From Streptomyces durocortorensis (GTDB taxonomy: Bacteria > Actinomycetota > Actinomycetes > Streptomycetales > Streptomycetaceae), in the NCBI RefSeq assembly GCF_031760065.1, contig NZ_CP134500.1:3410001-3474000 (forward strand): DNA of 64,000 nucleotides, written 5' to 3'. Positions within the stretch are counted from its first letter, which is position 1. The number at the start of each line of letters is the position of its first letter. The translations under genes were made by a program, and so were the position numbers. Below are positions 51,443 through 59,023 of this stretch, piece after piece. The notes under the pieces were generated by a model. The model was given only the letters and a program-made list of their open reading frames with translations. It searched no databases and was not told where the DNA came from.

Positions 51443-52528
51443 ATGCCTTCCCCCGTCGTCTGGAAGCTGCCGCGCCCCACCGCCGCCGCCTCGCCCGGGA
51501 CCGGCGCGCCCGCCGCCGATGGCCGGGACCATTTCTTCGACAACGCGAAGTACCTGGCGATCGTGCTGGTGGCGATCGGGCACGCCTGGGAGCCGCTGCC
51601 ACCCGGCCGTCTAGTGGAGGCGGCGTACACCTTCGTCTACACCTTCCACATGCCGGTGTTCATCCTGATCGCGGGCTACCTCTCACGGAACTTCGAGCTG
51701 CGGCCGGACCGGGTGTGGAAGCTGGTCACCAGCCTGCTGGTGCCCTACCTCGTGTTCGAGGTGCTGTACACGCTCTTCCACCGGGCGTTGCGCGACCCGG
51801 ATTTCTCCCTGTCGCTGCTCTCGCCGTACTGGCTGCTGTGGTTCCTGCCCGCCCTGTTCTTCTGGCGGCTGTCCACGCCGATCTGGCAGGCCGTACGCTT
51901 CCCGGTGCTGGTCTCCCTCGGCATCGCCGCCCTGGCGACGGTGTCACCGGCCGCCGACGGGTCCCTGCCGGTCCAGCGCACCTTGCAGTTCCTGCCGTTC
52001 TACGTGCTGGGCCTGCGGCTGGGCCCGCAGCACTTCGCGCTCGTCCGCCGCACCTGGGTGCGCGTGGTCTCGGTGCCCGTGTTCGCCATCGGGATGCTGG
52101 TGGCGTACTGGCTGGTGCCCCGGACCTCCACCTCGTGGTTCTTCCGCAAGAACAGCGCCCAGGAGATGGACACCGCCCAGTGGACGGGCCCTGCGGCCAC
52201 GCTCCTGCTGTTCGCGGCCGCCATCGTGCTGGGCGCCTGCTTCCTGTCCTGGGTGCCCCGGGGCCGCACCTGGATGACCGCGCTGGGCACCTGCACGCTG
52301 TACGGGTACCTGCTGCACGGCTTCGTCGTCCGCGGACTGTTCTACGGGGGCTTCTACGACCGGCAGGTCTTCGACACCACCACGGGCACGGTCGCCGTCA
52401 CCGTGGGCGCGGCCGTCATGGTGACCCTGTTGTGCACTCCCCCCGTACGGCGCCTCCTGCGCCCGCTGCTGGAGCCCCGCATGACCTGGGCCAGACAGCG
52501 CACCCCCGCCCGGCCGGCCAAGGACTGA
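51443..52528 (+). CDS. Acyltransferase 3-family membrane protein (fucose 4-O-acetylase-like)
   Basis: 361 aa with about 10 membrane segments: HFFDNAKYLAIVLVAIGHAWEPL (active His), FHMPVFILIAGYLS, LLWFLPALFFWRL, and TLYGYLLHGFVVRGLF. Acyltransferase 3 enzymes transfer acyl groups to sugars or lipids at the membrane. TAGGGT (51431-51436) 6 nt before the ATG suggests leaderless translation. It lies 50 bp after the MMPL gene, so glycolipid or polymer export and acylation could be linked (inference). Confidence 0.88.
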   Translation: MPSPVVWKLPRPTAAASPGTGAPAADGRDHFFDNAKYLAIVLVAIGHAWEPLPPGRLVEAAYTFVYTFHMPVFILIAGYLSRNFELRPDRVWKLVTSLLVPYLVFEVLYTLFHRALRDPDFSLSLLSPYWLLWFLPALFFWRLSTPIWQAVRFPVLVSLGIAALATVSPAADGSLPVQRTLQFLPFYVLGLRLGPQHFALVRRTWVRVVSVPVFAIGMLVAYWLVPRTSTSWFFRKNSAQEMDTAQWTGPAATLLLFAAAIVLGACFLSWVPRGRTWMTALGTCTLYGYLLHGFVVRGLFYGGFYDRQVFDTTTGTVAVTVGAAVMVTLLCTPPVRRLLRPLLEPRMTWARQRTPARPAKD

Positions 52529-52730
52529 ACAACGGGTCGACGGCTCCGCACGGACGCCGCCACCGTCACCCCGAGCAGCGTCAGCGTCCTCTTCATGGTG
52601 CGGATTCCCGTGCGGGCCGAAACCCGCGAGGCGCACCGACGCCCGGGCCCGGCGCCTTGTTACAGACGGTCACCTGACCGAGTGCCCCGGGGCACCGAGT
52701 GCCCCGGGAAGGCGCCGGTCCGTACGGGTC

Positions 52731-54317
52731 TCACGCGGCGCGGTTGCTCCGGCGCTGCGCGGCGGCCGCACGGGCCTCGCGCGTCGGCAGGTCCGGGCGA
52801 CGGCTCCGGGCCGGAGCCCCGCCGCCGCGCTTGGTGCCCCGGCCCATGAACGCACCGCCACCGCGGCTGCCGCGCTCCTTGGGCGGGGCGGTGATGACGA
52901 CCGGGACGCCCGAGGGCGCCTGCGCACCGGTGATCCGGCTCAGCTCGGCCTCGCCGGAGCGGACCTGGGCGATCTGCGGGGTGATCCCGGCGTCTGCCAT
53001 CAGCCGGCTCATCTCGCGGCGCTGGTTGGGCAGGACGAGCGTGACGACGCTGCCGGACTCCCCGGCGCGGGCGGTGCGGCCGCCGCGGTGCAGGTAGTCC
53101 TTGTGGTCGCTCGGCGGGTCGACGTTGACGACGAGGTCCAGGTTGTCGACGTGGATGCCGCGCGCCGCGACGTTCGTGGCGACGAGGACCGTGACGTGCC
53201 CGGTCTTGAACCGCTCCAGGGTGCGGGTGCGCTGCGGCTGCGACTTGCCGCCGTGCAGCGCCGCCGCCCGGACCCCGCTCTGCAGCAGGTGGTCGGTGAG
53301 CTTGTCCACCGCGTGCTTGGTGTCCAGGAACATGATCACACTGCCGTCGCGGGCCGCGATCTCCGTCGTGGTGGCGTACTTGTCGGAGCCCTGGACGTAC
53401 AGGACGTGGTGCTCCATCGTCGTCACCGCACCGGCGGCCGGGTCGACGGAGTGCACGACCGGGTCGTTCAGGTAACGCCGCACCAGCAGGTCGACGTTGC
53501 GGTCCAGGGTGGCCGAGAACAGCATCCGCTGCCCGTCCGGGTTCACCTGGTCGAGCAGCTCGGTGACCTGCGGCATGAAGCCCATGTCGGCCATCTGGTC
53601 GGCCTCGTCGAGGACGGTGATGGTGACGCGGTCCAGCTTGCAGTCGCCGCGCTCGATGAGGTCCTTGAGACGGCCCGGGGTGGCGACGACGACTTCGGCG
53701 CCGCCGCGCAGCGCACTGGCCTGGCGGCCGATGGACATCCCGCCGACGACGGTGGCGATGCGGAGCTTGAGCGATCGGGCGTACGGGGTGAGCGCGTCGG
53801 TGACCTGCTGGGCCAGCTCCCGGGTGGGGACGAGGACCAGGGCGAGCGGGCGCTTGGCGTCGGCGCGGCGGCCCGCGGTGCGGGCCAGCAGGGCGAGCCC
53901 GAAGGCCAGCGTCTTGCCCGAGCCGGTGCGGCCGCGGCCCAGGACGTCCCGGCCGGCCAGCGAGTTGGGCAGGGTGGCCGCCTGGATCGGGAAGGGCACG
54001 GTCATGCCCTCGGCGACGAGCGCCGCCTTCAGCGGAGCGGGCATCTCCAGCTCACCGAAGGTCTCGGCGGCGGGGAGGGCCGGGGTGACGGTCACGGGCA
54101 GAGCGAACTCGCCCTTCACCCCGGACGCGGAGCGGCGGCCGTAGCCACCGGACCGGCCGGAGCCGCCCGATCCGCCGGAGCCGCCGGAGCCGCCGGACCG
54201 CCTGGGTCCGCCGCCGAAGCCCGCGGCCCGGCGCTCACCGCCGGAGTGCCGGGGGGCGCCGCCGGAGCGGGTGCGGGAGAAGCGGTCGTTCGAGCGGGGC
54301 GTACGTTCGCGATTCAT
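52731..54317 (-). CDS. DEAD-box RNA helicase
   Basis: 528 aa. Basic Arg/Gly/Ser tail with GGS tandem repeats (about residues 41-55), then Q motif FPIQAATLPNSL, motif I GRGRTGSGKT, PTRELAQQ, VATPGRL, DEAD in VLDEADQMADMGF, SAT, and the helicase C domain with LVATNVAARGIHVDN and HRGGRTARAGESG; RGG-like C-terminal tail. Unwinds structured RNA, typically at low temperature. It lies directly downstream of the cold-shock gene in the same orientation (a terminator between), a pairing consistent with a cold response. Confidence 0.95.
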   Translation of the reverse strand: MNRERTPRSNDRFSRTRSGGAPRHSGGERRAAGFGGGPRRSGGSGGSGGSGGSGRSGGYGRRSASGVKGEFALPVTVTPALPAAETFGELEMPAPLKAALVAEGMTVPFPIQAATLPNSLAGRDVLGRGRTGSGKTLAFGLALLARTAGRRADAKRPLALVLVPTRELAQQVTDALTPYARSLKLRIATVVGGMSIGRQASALRGGAEVVVATPGRLKDLIERGDCKLDRVTITVLDEADQMADMGFMPQVTELLDQVNPDGQRMLFSATLDRNVDLLVRRYLNDPVVHSVDPAAGAVTTMEHHVLYVQGSDKYATTTEIAARDGSVIMFLDTKHAVDKLTDHLLQSGVRAAALHGGKSQPQRTRTLERFKTGHVTVLVATNVAARGIHVDNLDLVVNVDPPSDHKDYLHRGGRTARAGESGSVVTLVLPNQRREMSRLMADAGITPQIAQVRSGEAELSRITGAQAPSGVPVVITAPPKERGSRGGGAFMGRGTKRGGGAPARSRRPDLPTREARAAAAQRRSNRAA

Positions 54318-54462
54318 GCAGAACCTTTCCTCGATGAGGCACGTGGGGCACGTATCGAGGGATTCTCAGAATCGCAAGAACGAGCCGGTGAATGACAGAT
54401 GAAATGACAAAAGAAAAACGAATGGGCCGCCCCCGGGGATCAGCACCCCGGAAACGACAACG

Positions 54463-54498
54463 AGCTGGGGCCCGCACCCCAAGGTGCGGGCCCCAGCT
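54463..54498 (-). terminator. Terminator after the cold-shock gene
   Basis: 16-bp perfect stem AGCTGGGGCCCGCACC/GGTGCGGGCCCCAGCT with a 4-nt loop, 20 nt downstream of the csp stop on the minus strand. It separates csp from the helicase, which must have its own promoter or use read-through. Confidence 0.75.
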
Positions 54499-54518
54499 GC
54501 GCAGTACGACCTGAGTGA

Positions 54519-54722
54519 TCAGGCGGGGGTGATGTTCTCGGCCTGCGGGCCCTTCTGGCCCTGCGTGACGTCGAAGTTCACCTTCTGGCCCTCCTGCAGC
54601 TCACGGAAGCCGCTGGCGGCGATGTTGCTGTAGTGGGCGAAGACGTCGGCGCCGCCGCCGTCCTGCTCGATGAAGCCGAAGCCCTTTTCCGCGTTGAACC
54701 ACTTCACGGTGCCAGTAGCCAT
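54519..54722 (-). CDS. Cold-shock protein (CspA/SCO-type)
   Basis: 67 aa single cold-shock domain: [15 protein letters not shown] (RNP1) and DVFAHYSNI (RNP2-like), ending AENITPA. Single-stranded RNA/DNA-binding chaperone. AAGGAGAT five bases before the ATG at 54722. Very AT-richer leader upstream. Confidence 0.97.
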   Translation of the reverse strand: MATGTVKWFNAEKGFGFIEQDGGGADVFAHYSNIAASGFRELQEGQKVNFDVTQGQKGPQAENITPA

Positions 54723-55025
54723 GTCATATCTCCTTAGGGGCAGAGCCCGCGGGCCCACACTGTGCGGGCCCCACGTCGCCGCGATGATTACCCCATCCGG
54801 AAAGAACACCGGAAATACAAAAGTGCACCCGCCGACATCCGACCGGCAAGAGCACTTGAAGTCTTTGGGAACCACAACTGCAACTGAGATCAACAGTAGC
54901 ACGATGGAGCCCGAAGAGCCCGTGCCTAATATCACCGCGTCGGTCGGAACAGAAAAGACTCACGGCTCATTACGCGAAATTCTGTGCCCGCGAAAACAGA
55001 TATTCTCGGGGTGGGACGGGGTCCG
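54723..55025. other. AT-richer csp upstream region
   Basis: This 303-bp intergenic stretch is clearly less GC-rich than its surroundings. No gene is supported; it presumably holds the csp promoter and long 5' leader (inference from cold-shock genes in general). I could not assign a -10 or -35. Confidence 0.4.
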
Positions 55026-55379
55026 TCAGCGCTGCCCCGCCGGACCGCCGCCGGCCGGGGCGGACCGGCCGCGCAGCTCCTCGTTGAGGCGCAGCGCCTC
55101 TTCGAGCTGGTCCTCCAGGATGACGATGCGGCAGGCGGCCTCGATGGGCGTACCGGCGTCGACGAGCTCACGGGCGCGGGCGGCGATGCGCAACTGGTAG
55201 CGGGAGTAACGGCGGTGGCCGCCCTCGGACCGCAGCGGGGTGATCAGCCGGGCCTCGCCGACCGCCCGGAGGAACCCCGGCGTCGCACCGATCATCTCCG
55301 CGGCTCGCCCCATCGTGTAGGCGGGGAAGTCGTCGTCATCGAGACGGTCGGCGGCGTGCGAGGGGGTTTCCGGGGGCAA
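55026..55379 (-). CDS. MerR-like HTH protein
   Basis: 117 aa. Acidic N-terminal tail, then a winged HTH of MerR type (YTMGRAAEMIGATPGFLRAVGEARLITPLRSEGGHRRYSRYQLRIAARARELVDAGTPIEAACRIVILEDQLEEALRLNEELRG) with a coiled-coil dimerisation helix and no effector domain. TTG at 55379 behind GGAGAGG. Similar short MerR proteins act as developmental or stress regulators in Streptomyces; target unknown. The cold-shock gene lies 303 bp downstream. Confidence 0.82.
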   Translation of the reverse strand: MPPETPSHAADRLDDDDFPAYTMGRAAEMIGATPGFLRAVGEARLITPLRSEGGHRRYSRYQLRIAARARELVDAGTPIEAACRIVILEDQLEEALRLNEELRGRSAPAGGGPAGQR

Positions 55380-55570
55380 TCTGCACCTCTCCTGTCACGC
55401 GGCACCGGAGGAGCCGGGCGCCGTACGCCTGCGGGGTACCCCTCTGCTGCGTACCGCTGTGTCACGTGACTGCACAAGAAATCCTAATGGCCCGGGAAGG
55501 TCATGTCTATCGCGACCGGAACAGGTTTGAGCCACCGGAGCGGGCACGGCGGACCTGCCGCGGAGGGTCG

Positions 55571-55616
55571 CTGACCGACTGGTCAGTTGTCGTCGGGAGG
55601 ACCGCGGGGCCATAAT
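55571..55616 (+). promoter_or_regulatory. Small-RNA promoter with flanking palindrome
   Basis: CTGACC-GACT-GGTCAG palindrome at 55571-55586 abuts TTGTCG (-35, 55587-55592), followed by an 18-nt spacer and CATAAT (-10, 55611-55616). A start about 7 nt later coincides with the first hairpin of the proposed RNA. The palindrome is placed to be a regulator site. Confidence 0.5.
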
Positions 55617-55622
55617 GCACGC

Positions 55623-55742
55623 GTAGCCCTTCACGCATCCCCCGTCGTGAAGGGCTACACCCCTGTCCGGAGCCCCTTCCGGCGGGCGCGACGGCCTTCA
55701 CGGGCAAGGGACTCCCCTCGTGGTCCCCTGCCCGTGTTTTTT
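55623..55742 (+). ncRNA. Probable free-standing small RNA, 6C-like
   Basis: From about 55623 to 55742 (120 nt) no ORF with a credible start exists but structure is dense: a 13-bp perfect stem (55623-55635/55646-55658) with a C-rich loop CATCCCCCGT; a short CCGGA/TCCGG hairpin (55667-55682); and a terminal stem with C-rich loop and U tract. A promoter precedes it. The C-rich hairpin loops recall the actinobacterial 6C RNA class, which pairs with G-rich ribosome-binding sites, but I have no covariance check and the first loop has five rather than six consecutive C. Expected to act in trans. The antisense strand carries nothing. Confidence 0.6.
55699..55742 (+). terminator. Intrinsic terminator with U tract
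   Basis: 14-bp stem (55699-55712/55723-55736) with one mismatch, followed by TTTTTT (55737-55742). The T-run is unusual for this GC-rich genome and marks the end of the RNA above. Confidence 0.75.
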
Positions 55743-55816
55743 CGAGTTAACAGTGACGTAGAGTGTTTACGCAAGCTCAGTTCCGACTCCGAGGTGCTCA
55801 GGAGGCCCGGATAGCC

Positions 55817-56350
55817 ATGGACGACGGCGACGAACGCGGTCCGGAGCCTGCCGACCCCACCGCCCCGGACGAGCTGCCCCGCCTCGGCTCCCTGCGGGAA
55901 AAGGTCGAGTACATGGTCGAGAAGACCTTCCCCGGCCAGAAGATCTCGGGCCGGGTCTTCGCCGAGCTGGTCCGCGACCGCGGCGGTTCGCTGTCGCACA
56001 GCTACTTCTCCAACATCCTCGCGGGCAAGGTCACCCAGCCCTCCGAGGACATCCTCAAGGCCCTCGGACTGGGCTTCGGCGTGGACTGGCGCTTCTTCAA
56101 GGAGGAGTCCGAGGTCGTCGACGACGTCGTCGCCGGGCTCCAGTTCCTGGCCAAGCGCCGGACCGGGGAGATCAGCGGAGTGGCCGGGCGGGGGCTGAAC
56201 GAGGACGGACTCCCGCCGGAACTGCTCCAGTTCGCCCTGTCCCTGCTGGAGGACGCGGCCCGCGAGAGGGAGGGAACCGGGGGTCCGGCCGGGGAGGACG
56301 GCGGAAGAGATTCCGCCGCGACCCGCCGCTCCGCGGGCCCGGCAGCGTAG
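55817..56350 (+). CDS. XRE-like regulator (first gene of XRE-ImmA unit)
   Basis: 177 aa. HTH of the XRE/Cro type in the N-terminal half: LREKVEYMVEKTFPGQKISGRVFAELVRDRGGSLSHSYFSNILAGKVTQPSEDILKALGLGFGVDWRFFKEE; the C-terminal half is helical and disordered. Similar to actinobacterial pairs in which the regulator is cleaved by a neighbouring ImmA-type protease. ATG at 55817 behind GGAGG; TAGAGT at 55759 is a candidate -10. It stops 10 nt before the protease gene. Confidence 0.85.
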   Translation: MDDGDERGPEPADPTAPDELPRLGSLREKVEYMVEKTFPGQKISGRVFAELVRDRGGSLSHSYFSNILAGKVTQPSEDILKALGLGFGVDWRFFKEESEVVDDVVAGLQFLAKRRTGEISGVAGRGLNEDGLPPELLQFALSLLEDAAREREGTGGPAGEDGGRDSAATRRSAGPAA

Positions 56351-56360
56351 CGTCTTCGCC

Positions 56361-56948
56361 ATGTCCCTGCGGAAGCTGCGGAAAGAGTGCGAGGCCGGGC
56401 TCGCCGACCTGCCCATCCCGGTTCCCTTCTCGCTGGACGGGCTCGTCGCGAACATGGAGCAGGCGAGCGGGCGCACCATCCGGCTGCACGAGATGCCCGA
56501 CCGCCTCGCCCGCGCCAACGCCGCCTGCGGACTGCGCCTGAAGGCGGGCGGCACCAGCCTCGTCCTCTACCGCCGCAGGCCGACGGCGTACCAGACCCAG
56601 CACGTCATCCTGCACGAGCTGTGCCACGAGTGGTTCGACCACGGCACGACGCTGGACGCCGAGCAACTGCGGGCGCTCCTCCCGGTCTTCGACACCTCAC
56701 TGATCGCCCGGATGATCTCTCCCGCCGCCGCCGAGGCCTTCGCCTCCGGCGGCGGGACCGTCCAGGCCCGTGCGCAGTACGACACCCACGACGAACGCAT
56801 GGCCGAATTCGGCGCCTCACTGATCCCCCGGATGGCGCGGGGCCTCACCACCGATGACATGGTGGGGCGGCTGGACAACTCCCTGTCCCGCCCGGTGGCC
56901 CACCGGCGGCGCGGGTTCTTCGGCCGAAGACGACCCGACGACGCCTGA
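56361..56948 (+). CDS. ImmA/IrrE-family metalloprotease-like protein
   Basis: 195 aa. Zinc motif HELCHEW (HExxH) in YQTQHVILHELCHEWFDHG with a downstream Glu-rich helix (YDTHDERMAEF); N-terminal part helical. ImmA cleaves or inactivates a cognate XRE repressor, here presumably the preceding gene. TAGCGT at 56348-56353 lies 7 nt before the ATG, allowing a separate leaderless transcript. The C-terminus is basic (RRRGFFGRRR). Confidence 0.88.
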   Translation: MSLRKLRKECEAGLADLPIPVPFSLDGLVANMEQASGRTIRLHEMPDRLARANAACGLRLKAGGTSLVLYRRRPTAYQTQHVILHELCHEWFDHGTTLDAEQLRALLPVFDTSLIARMISPAAAEAFASGGGTVQARAQYDTHDERMAEFGASLIPRMARGLTTDDMVGRLDNSLSRPVAHRRRGFFGRRRPDDA

Positions 56949-57015
56949 CACGTGCCACCAGCCCCCATCGCGGGCCCTCTCCCCCGCGCTCCCGACCCCG
57001 AGGACGAACACCGCC

Positions 57016-58278
57016 GTGACCCCCCTCGATCTCGCCGGCTACCTGATAGCAGGCCTGATGACGGCCGTTGCCCTGTGGCGCATGCCCGCCGCCCTGTGGG
57101 GCGACGAGGAGGACCGCAGACGAAGAGCCCTGTGGGGCTGCTACGCCGGATTCGCCATCGCCCTGTGGACGAAGACCGAGGCGGTGCGCATCGGCCTCAA
57201 CAACAGCGCCGTCACCGACCTCGCCGTCCTCATCAAGCACTACACCGCCACGGTGGCGATTCTGGCCATCCTCAGCTACATCGTGGCCATCTACGGCAGC
57301 TATCCCGAAGAGGGCGCCGTCCCCCGCCACGTACGGTTCGCCCGGCTCGTACAGCGGCTCGCGGCCAAGGCGTCCGTCGCCACGCTGATCCTGCTGACCG
57401 TCCTCTTCTTCACCGTGGTCGACCGCTCCGAGCCCTCGGACCGCTTCGTCTCCGACCACGCCGGGGAGTGGGGCGCCACGCTCTACATGAGCGTCTTCTA
57501 CCTCTACCTCGGGGCCGCGTCCGCCGTCTGCGCCTTCCAGTGGGCACTGGCCACCGCCGACGCCCGGCGGCGCCATCTGCGTATCGGGCTCGGGATGATG
57601 ACGTTCGCGATGTTCATCGGCGTCGGCTACACCGTCAGCCGCACGCTGTTCCTGTGGATCAGCGTGGTGAACGAGCCGAGCGAGGCGTTCGCGCTGCGCT
57701 TCGACCAGATCACCGAGGCGGCGCAGCTGGTGCTGTTCGCCTTCTTCGCCCTCGGCGCCTCCATCCCCGCGTTCGCGGCCGGTGCGCGGCGGGCGAGGCT
57801 GTGGCGGGCCCAGGTGAAACTGCACGCCCTCTGGTACGAGTTGATGGCCGCCTTCCCCGACCAGCCCTTCGACCCGCCGGCATCCCTGCCCCGGGAGCTG
57901 ACCCGGTTCAACGTTCCGGCGGACCTGCGGGTCGACCGCTGGGCCGCCGACATCGCGGACGCGGTGGAGAAGCTGCGCCACTACGTCCCCGACGGGCTGC
58001 TCGCCGCCGCCGAGGAGGCCGCCGCCACCGGCCCCCGAAAGGGGGAGGGTCTCGCCGACGCGTACTGGATCAAGGCCGCCCTCCTCGCGAAGGCCTCCGG
58101 CGCACCCGCCGGGGCGGCCGCGACGGTCGCCACCCAGCACGCCGCCGACCAGGACGGCGAGGTGGCCCGGCTGGTGCGGGTCGCCGCCGCGTACCGCACG
58201 GTCGGCGAGGAGCGCGCCCGCGCGGTCCTCAGGGCCGCGACGGCCGACACATCCCGTACGACGGAGAAGACCGCATGA
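57016..58278 (+). CDS. MAB_1171c-type seven-helix membrane protein with cytoplasmic tail
   Basis: 420 aa. Seven hydrophobic segments at residues about 5-240 (DLAGYLIAGLMTAVALW; YAGFAIALWTKT; LIKHYTATVAILAILSYIVAIYG; VATLILLTVLFFTVV; LYMSVFYLYLGAASAVCAFQWALA; IGLGMMTFAMFIGVGYTVS; LVLFAFFALGASIPAFAAG), then a soluble helical tail (WRAQVKLHALWYELMAAFPD...). This N-domain/tail layout is the MAB_1171c family, found beside XRE and ImmA-like genes in Streptomyces. It may be a receptor feeding the protease-regulator pair (inference). GTG at 57016. Overlaps the next gene by ATGA. Confidence 0.86.
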   Translation: MTPLDLAGYLIAGLMTAVALWRMPAALWGDEEDRRRRALWGCYAGFAIALWTKTEAVRIGLNNSAVTDLAVLIKHYTATVAILAILSYIVAIYGSYPEEGAVPRHVRFARLVQRLAAKASVATLILLTVLFFTVVDRSEPSDRFVSDHAGEWGATLYMSVFYLYLGAASAVCAFQWALATADARRRHLRIGLGMMTFAMFIGVGYTVSRTLFLWISVVNEPSEAFALRFDQITEAAQLVLFAFFALGASIPAFAAGARRARLWRAQVKLHALWYELMAAFPDQPFDPPASLPRELTRFNVPADLRVDRWAADIADAVEKLRHYVPDGLLAAAEEAAATGPRKGEGLADAYWIKAALLAKASGAPAGAAATVATQHAADQDGEVARLVRVAAAYRTVGEERARAVLRAATADTSRTTEKTA

Positions 58279-58916
58279 CCGGCAGCACCACCGAGGACAC
58301 CGGCAGCACCACCGAAGACAACCGGGCCGCAGACGCGGGAGGGCCGACGACCTCCGTGGCGCGCACCGTCACCGACGTCCTCCAGCCCCGCAACGTCCTG
58401 CTGGCGGGCATGCTCGGCATCGGTCTGGCGGCGGCGGACGGTGAATGGACCGGGTTGCTCTGGGGCTTCCTCGGGGCGCTCTGCGCCGGGCTGATCCCGG
58501 CGGGGTACATCGAGTGGGAGCGCGGACGCGGCACCTGGGGCGACCGCCATGTCGTGGACCGTACGAAACGGGCGCCGATCTTCTTCGTGATCCTGGGCTC
58601 GATCGGCGCAGGTTCGGTGGTCATGGTGCTGGGGAACGCGCCCAGCGGAATCCTCGTCGCGATGCTGGCGCTGTGGGTGATGACGATCGGTCTGCTGGCC
58701 GTCAACACGGTGTGGAAGATCTCGGTCGACTCGGCCGTCGCCTCGGGGGCCGTCGCCCTCCTGGCCGTGGTCCACTCCCCCTGGTGGCTCCTGGCCTACG
58801 TGCTGACGACGGCGGTCTGCTGGTCGCGGGTGGCTCTCGGCTACCACACCGTCGCCCAGACCGTGGCGGGTGCGGGCCTGGGCGCGGCGACGACAGTGGC
58901 GTACGTGTTCGTCTGA
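58275..58916 (+). CDS. PAP2-like membrane phosphatase
   Basis: 213 aa, polar N-terminus with short TTEDTGSTTED repeat then five to six helices. The C-terminal VCWSRVALGYHTVAQTVAGAGLGAA matches motif 3 of the type 2 phosphatidic acid phosphatase family, while the Lys/Arg motif and PSGH are not seen, so activity is unclear. Coupled to the MAB_1171c-like gene by a 4-bp overlap. Last gene of the four-gene unit. Confidence 0.75.
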   Translation: MTGSTTEDTGSTTEDNRAADAGGPTTSVARTVTDVLQPRNVLLAGMLGIGLAAADGEWTGLLWGFLGALCAGLIPAGYIEWERGRGTWGDRHVVDRTKRAPIFFVILGSIGAGSVVMVLGNAPSGILVAMLALWVMTIGLLAVNTVWKISVDSAVASGAVALLAVVHSPWWLLAYVLTTAVCWSRVALGYHTVAQTVAGAGLGAATTVAYVFV

Positions 58917-58930
58917 GCCGGGGCTACGCG

Positions 58931-58996
58931 CGAGCCGAAGCCACTTCCGAACGGGGCTTCATCCGAGCCGAAGCCACGTCCGAGCCGGGGCTCGGG
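58931..58996. repeat. Two 33-bp direct repeats
   Basis: CGAGCCGAAGCCAC followed by related sequence occurs at 58931 and 58964 (33 bp apart), between the PAP2-like gene and the ParB-like gene. Meaning unknown; it may stem from slippage. Confidence 0.5.
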
Positions 58997-59023
58997 CGCC
59001 GGGGGTGTTTCAGACCCCGGCGC
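58996..59023. terminator. Bidirectional terminator overlapping the ParB-like stop
   Basis: GCGCCGGGG/CCCCGGCGC 9-bp stem with a 10-nt loop containing the TGA of the minus-strand gene. Convergent transcripts from both sides would end here. Confidence 0.45.

Noticed and set aside
52682..52695. Palindrome GTGCCCCGGGGCAC between the acyltransferase and helicase genes
   Set aside because: Short, self-complementary GC run of the kind expected by chance in this genome; could be a weak terminator but not supported.
54147..54200. GGS-coding tandem repeats in the helicase gene as a mobile or CRISPR-like repeat
   Set aside because: It is in-frame low-complexity coding sequence.
55587..55814. Plus-strand ORF of 75 codons over the small-RNA region
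   Set aside because: No ribosome site, Arg-rich composition, and it runs through the terminator U tract; the RNA interpretation fits better.
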